Shown here piece after piece: positions 23,334 through 25,030 of a DNA stretch of 25,030 nt. Position 1 is the stretch's first letter; every line of letters starts with the position of its first letter. The translations under genes were made by a program, and so were the position numbers. Source of the stretch: Actinomycetota bacterium (GTDB lineage: Bacteria; Actinomycetota; Thermoleophilia; Gaiellales; Gaiellaceae); assembly GCA_005885565.1 (NCBI GenBank), contig VAXK01000160.1, positions 1 through 25,030 on the forward strand, given 5' to 3'. The notes beneath the pieces were generated by a model. The model ran no database searches and was not told the DNA's origin. It saw only the letters and a program-made list of their open reading frames with translations.

Positions 23334-24958
23334 TAACGAACCGACGCGAGAAACTCACGGCCACCGAGCATGCGTTCGAGCTCGGCGCGACGCTCGTCGC
23401 CGCCGAGTGCGTCGATGCGCGTGTGCGTCGGGTCGCCGGGCACCTTCTCGACGCTGAAGTGCCGATCGGCGACGCTCGCGATCTGCGGCAGGTGCGTGAT
23501 CGTGACGACCTGCGCGCGCTCGGCGAGGCGACGCAGCGTACGGCCGACCGCGTTCGCGGTCTCGCCGCCGATGCCCGCGTCGATCTCGTCGAAGACCATC
23601 GTCGGCCCGCCGCCGACCGCGGCGATCGCGAGCGCGATGCGGGACAGCTCGCCGCCGGAGGCCGTCTCGGCGACGGGCGCGAACGGCAGGCCCGCGTTCG
23701 GGCGCACGAGGAACGCGACGCGGTCGCTCCCCGCCGGCCCGGGCTCGGTCTCGGTGAGGTCGACGCGGAACTCGCCCTCGTGCATGCCGATGTCTCGGAG
23801 CTCGGCGGCGACGGCCTCGGCGAACGGGCTGGAAGCGGCGGCGCGTGCGGCTCGGAGCTCCTCGGCGACCCGCCCCCGCCGCTCCTCCGCCGCCGCGACG
23901 GCGCGCTCCGCCGCCTCGAGCGGGTCGACGCCGTCCTCGAGCCCGTCGAGCTCGGCGCGCGCGCTCGCAGCAGCGGCCAGCAGCTCTTCGTACGAGCCGG
24001 CCCGGAAGCGCCGCTTCGCCTCGGCGATGCGGTCGAGCTCCGCCTCGACCTCCTCCAGCCGCCCCGGCTCGGCCTCGAGCGAGGCGGCGAACGAAGCGAG
24101 GTCGCTCGCCGTCTCGCGGAGCCGGACCTCGACGTCGCGGAGCTCCTCCGCCGGCTTGGAGAGCTCCGGGGCGAGCCGCTCCACCTCGCCGAGGGCGCGC
24201 TCCGCGTGCGCGACGAGGGCTGTCGCGCCCTCGCCATCCTCGGGGGCGAGCGCGGCGCGCGCGACGGCGGCCGCGTTCGCGAGCTCGGTCACGTGCCGGA
24301 GCCGCTCTCGCTCGGCGCGCAGGTCCTCCTCGGCCGTCGGCTCGAAGCCGTCGGTCGCGGCGACGAGCGCGCGGAGGTCCTCGAGCCGGTCGCGCTCCGA
24401 CGCCGCCCCAGCGGCGAGCTCGGCGTGGCGGCGCCGCGCGGCGGCGAGCTCGCGCCAGGCGCCGCGGGCCTCGGCGCGGCGCGCCGTCTGCTCCTCGCCG
24501 ACGAAGCCGTCGAGGACGTCGAGCTGGTACGCGGGCCGAGCGAGGCGCCGCTGCTCGAACTGGCCGGACATGGCGATCAGGCGCTCGCCCACAGCGGCCA
24601 GGTCCTCGCGGGCCGCGGCTCGTCCCCACGCGTAGGCACGGGTGCGGCCGTCGGCGAAGACGCGGCGCGCGAGCACGAGCCCGTCCTCGTCCGCGGGCCG
24701 GAGCTCGGCGAGACCCTCCAAACCCTCCTCGTCGAGGAGCCCGGGCGGGAGGTCGAGCTCGGCCTCGACGTATGCCTCGTCCGCGCCGGGCCCGACGAAG
24801 CTCGCGTCGGCTTTGGCGCCGAGGAGGAGCCCGATCGCCTGGGCGAGGATCGTCTTGCCCGCCCCGGTCTCGCCGGTGATCGCGTTGAGGCCCGGCCCGA
24901 GCTCGAGGTCGGCCTCGCGGATGAGGACGAGGTTCTCGATGCGGAGGCGCCTCAGCAC
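23333..24958 (-). CDS. recN: DNA repair protein RecN
   Basis: This 541-residue SMC-like ATPase is involved in double-strand break repair. It begins LRRLRIENLVLIREADLELGPGLNAITGETGAGKT, with Walker A at 29-36. A long Ala/Glu/Arg-rich coiled-coil middle runs roughly 155-400. The C-terminal head has ASGGELSRIALAIAAV (signature) and TMVFDEIDAGIGGETA (Walker B), then ITHLPQIAS. The length is typical (about 550). The start is GTG 24958; the frame is open further to the window edge, but the family begins at this point. Its last 11 codons are duplicated 68 bases downstream. recN, pyrG and a NUDIX gene in one direction is a known actinobacterial order. Confidence 0.98.
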   Translation of the reverse strand: MLRRLRIENLVLIREADLELGPGLNAITGETGAGKTILAQAIGLLLGAKADASFVGPGADEAYVEAELDLPPGLLDEEGLEGLAELRPADEDGLVLARRVFADGRTRAYAWGRAAAREDLAAVGERLIAMSGQFEQRRLARPAYQLDVLDGFVGEEQTARRAEARGAWRELAAARRRHAELAAGAASERDRLEDLRALVAATDGFEPTAEEDLRAERERLRHVTELANAAAVARAALAPEDGEGATALVAHAERALGEVERLAPELSKPAEELRDVEVRLRETASDLASFAASLEAEPGRLEEVEAELDRIAEAKRRFRAGSYEELLAAAASARAELDGLEDGVDPLEAAERAVAAAEERRGRVAEELRAARAAASSPFAEAVAAELRDIGMHEGEFRVDLTETEPGPAGSDRVAFLVRPNAGLPFAPVAETASGGELSRIALAIAAVGGGPTMVFDEIDAGIGGETANAVGRTLRRLAERAQVVTITHLPQIASVADRHFSVEKVPGDPTHTRIDALGGDERRAELERMLGGREFLASVR

Positions 24959-25030
24959 GCTCGGATGGTACGGGCCGCGCCCGTCAGCGACGAGGCGTCC
25001 GAAGCGGCCGTGTCCCGCGCAGGCCGCAGC
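24959..25030 (-). other. Region upstream of recN, cut by the window edge
   Basis: These 72 bases hold no recognisable protein end. In the minus +1 frame a tail ending TIRAC stops inside the recN start region (GTG then CTGA), which could be the end of an overlapping upstream gene; an NAD kinase gene is the usual neighbour, but nothing here proves it. Confidence 0.2.

Overview
The window is very GC-rich, densely packed bacterial DNA with many GTG starts and frequent 1-4 base stop/start overlaps. The gene set and order (recN ... pyrG, NUDIX hydrolase, alanine dehydrogenase; CGYC glutaredoxin of the mycoredoxin kind) point to Actinomycetota. The two-subunit glycyl-tRNA synthetase and general style suggest a deep-branching class such as Thermoleophilia/Gaiellales. 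That placement is inference; there is no rRNA gene to test it. Most genes lie on the minus strand.

Left part (1-7364). The window opens inside ppdK (pyruvate phosphate dikinase), which is cut by the window edge and also carries an internal deletion plus frameshift near 232-245. A divergent plus-strand pair follows: a methyltransferase and a stand-alone LigD-type NHEJ polymerase (ATGA overlap). Next come a small membrane protein, a type-3 copper (tyrosinase) enzyme whose C-terminal domain is a separate overlapping gene, a small membrane protein, and the bifunctional kinase/phosphorylase that regulates PPDK. A plus-strand KAP-family P-loop NTPase then stands alone.

Middle (7372-15938). glyS and glyQ, a GNAT acetyltransferase, a tiny Trp-rich zinc-ribbon membrane protein and recO run on the minus strand. 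A glutaredoxin faces recO, and mutM follows. Then comes a nucleoside-salvage operon read deoB, methyltransferase, deoA, with GTGA and ATGA overlaps. deoB appears to have lost one base in a C4 run just before its stop.

Right part (15956-25030). A 47-residue membrane protein and ald precede a long minus-strand run read recN, lspA-like, SRPBCC, pyrG, M20 peptidase, DUF6159-like membrane protein, aldo/keto reductase, NUDIX hydrolase. The M20 gene has no ordinary start codon covering its conserved N-terminus and lies in frame just behind the pyrG stop.

The most unusual structure is at 23230-23368. The last 11 codons and stop of recN occur twice, with 7 differences all at third codon positions, and a long hairpin element sits between the copies. 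A second copy of that hairpin lies at 10545-10594. recO, glyQ, glyS, the PPDK regulator and ppdK form a backbone resembling a conserved cluster of other bacteria, into which the KAP NTPase, tyrosinase and polymerase genes look inserted. No tRNA, rRNA, CRISPR array or transposase was seen.
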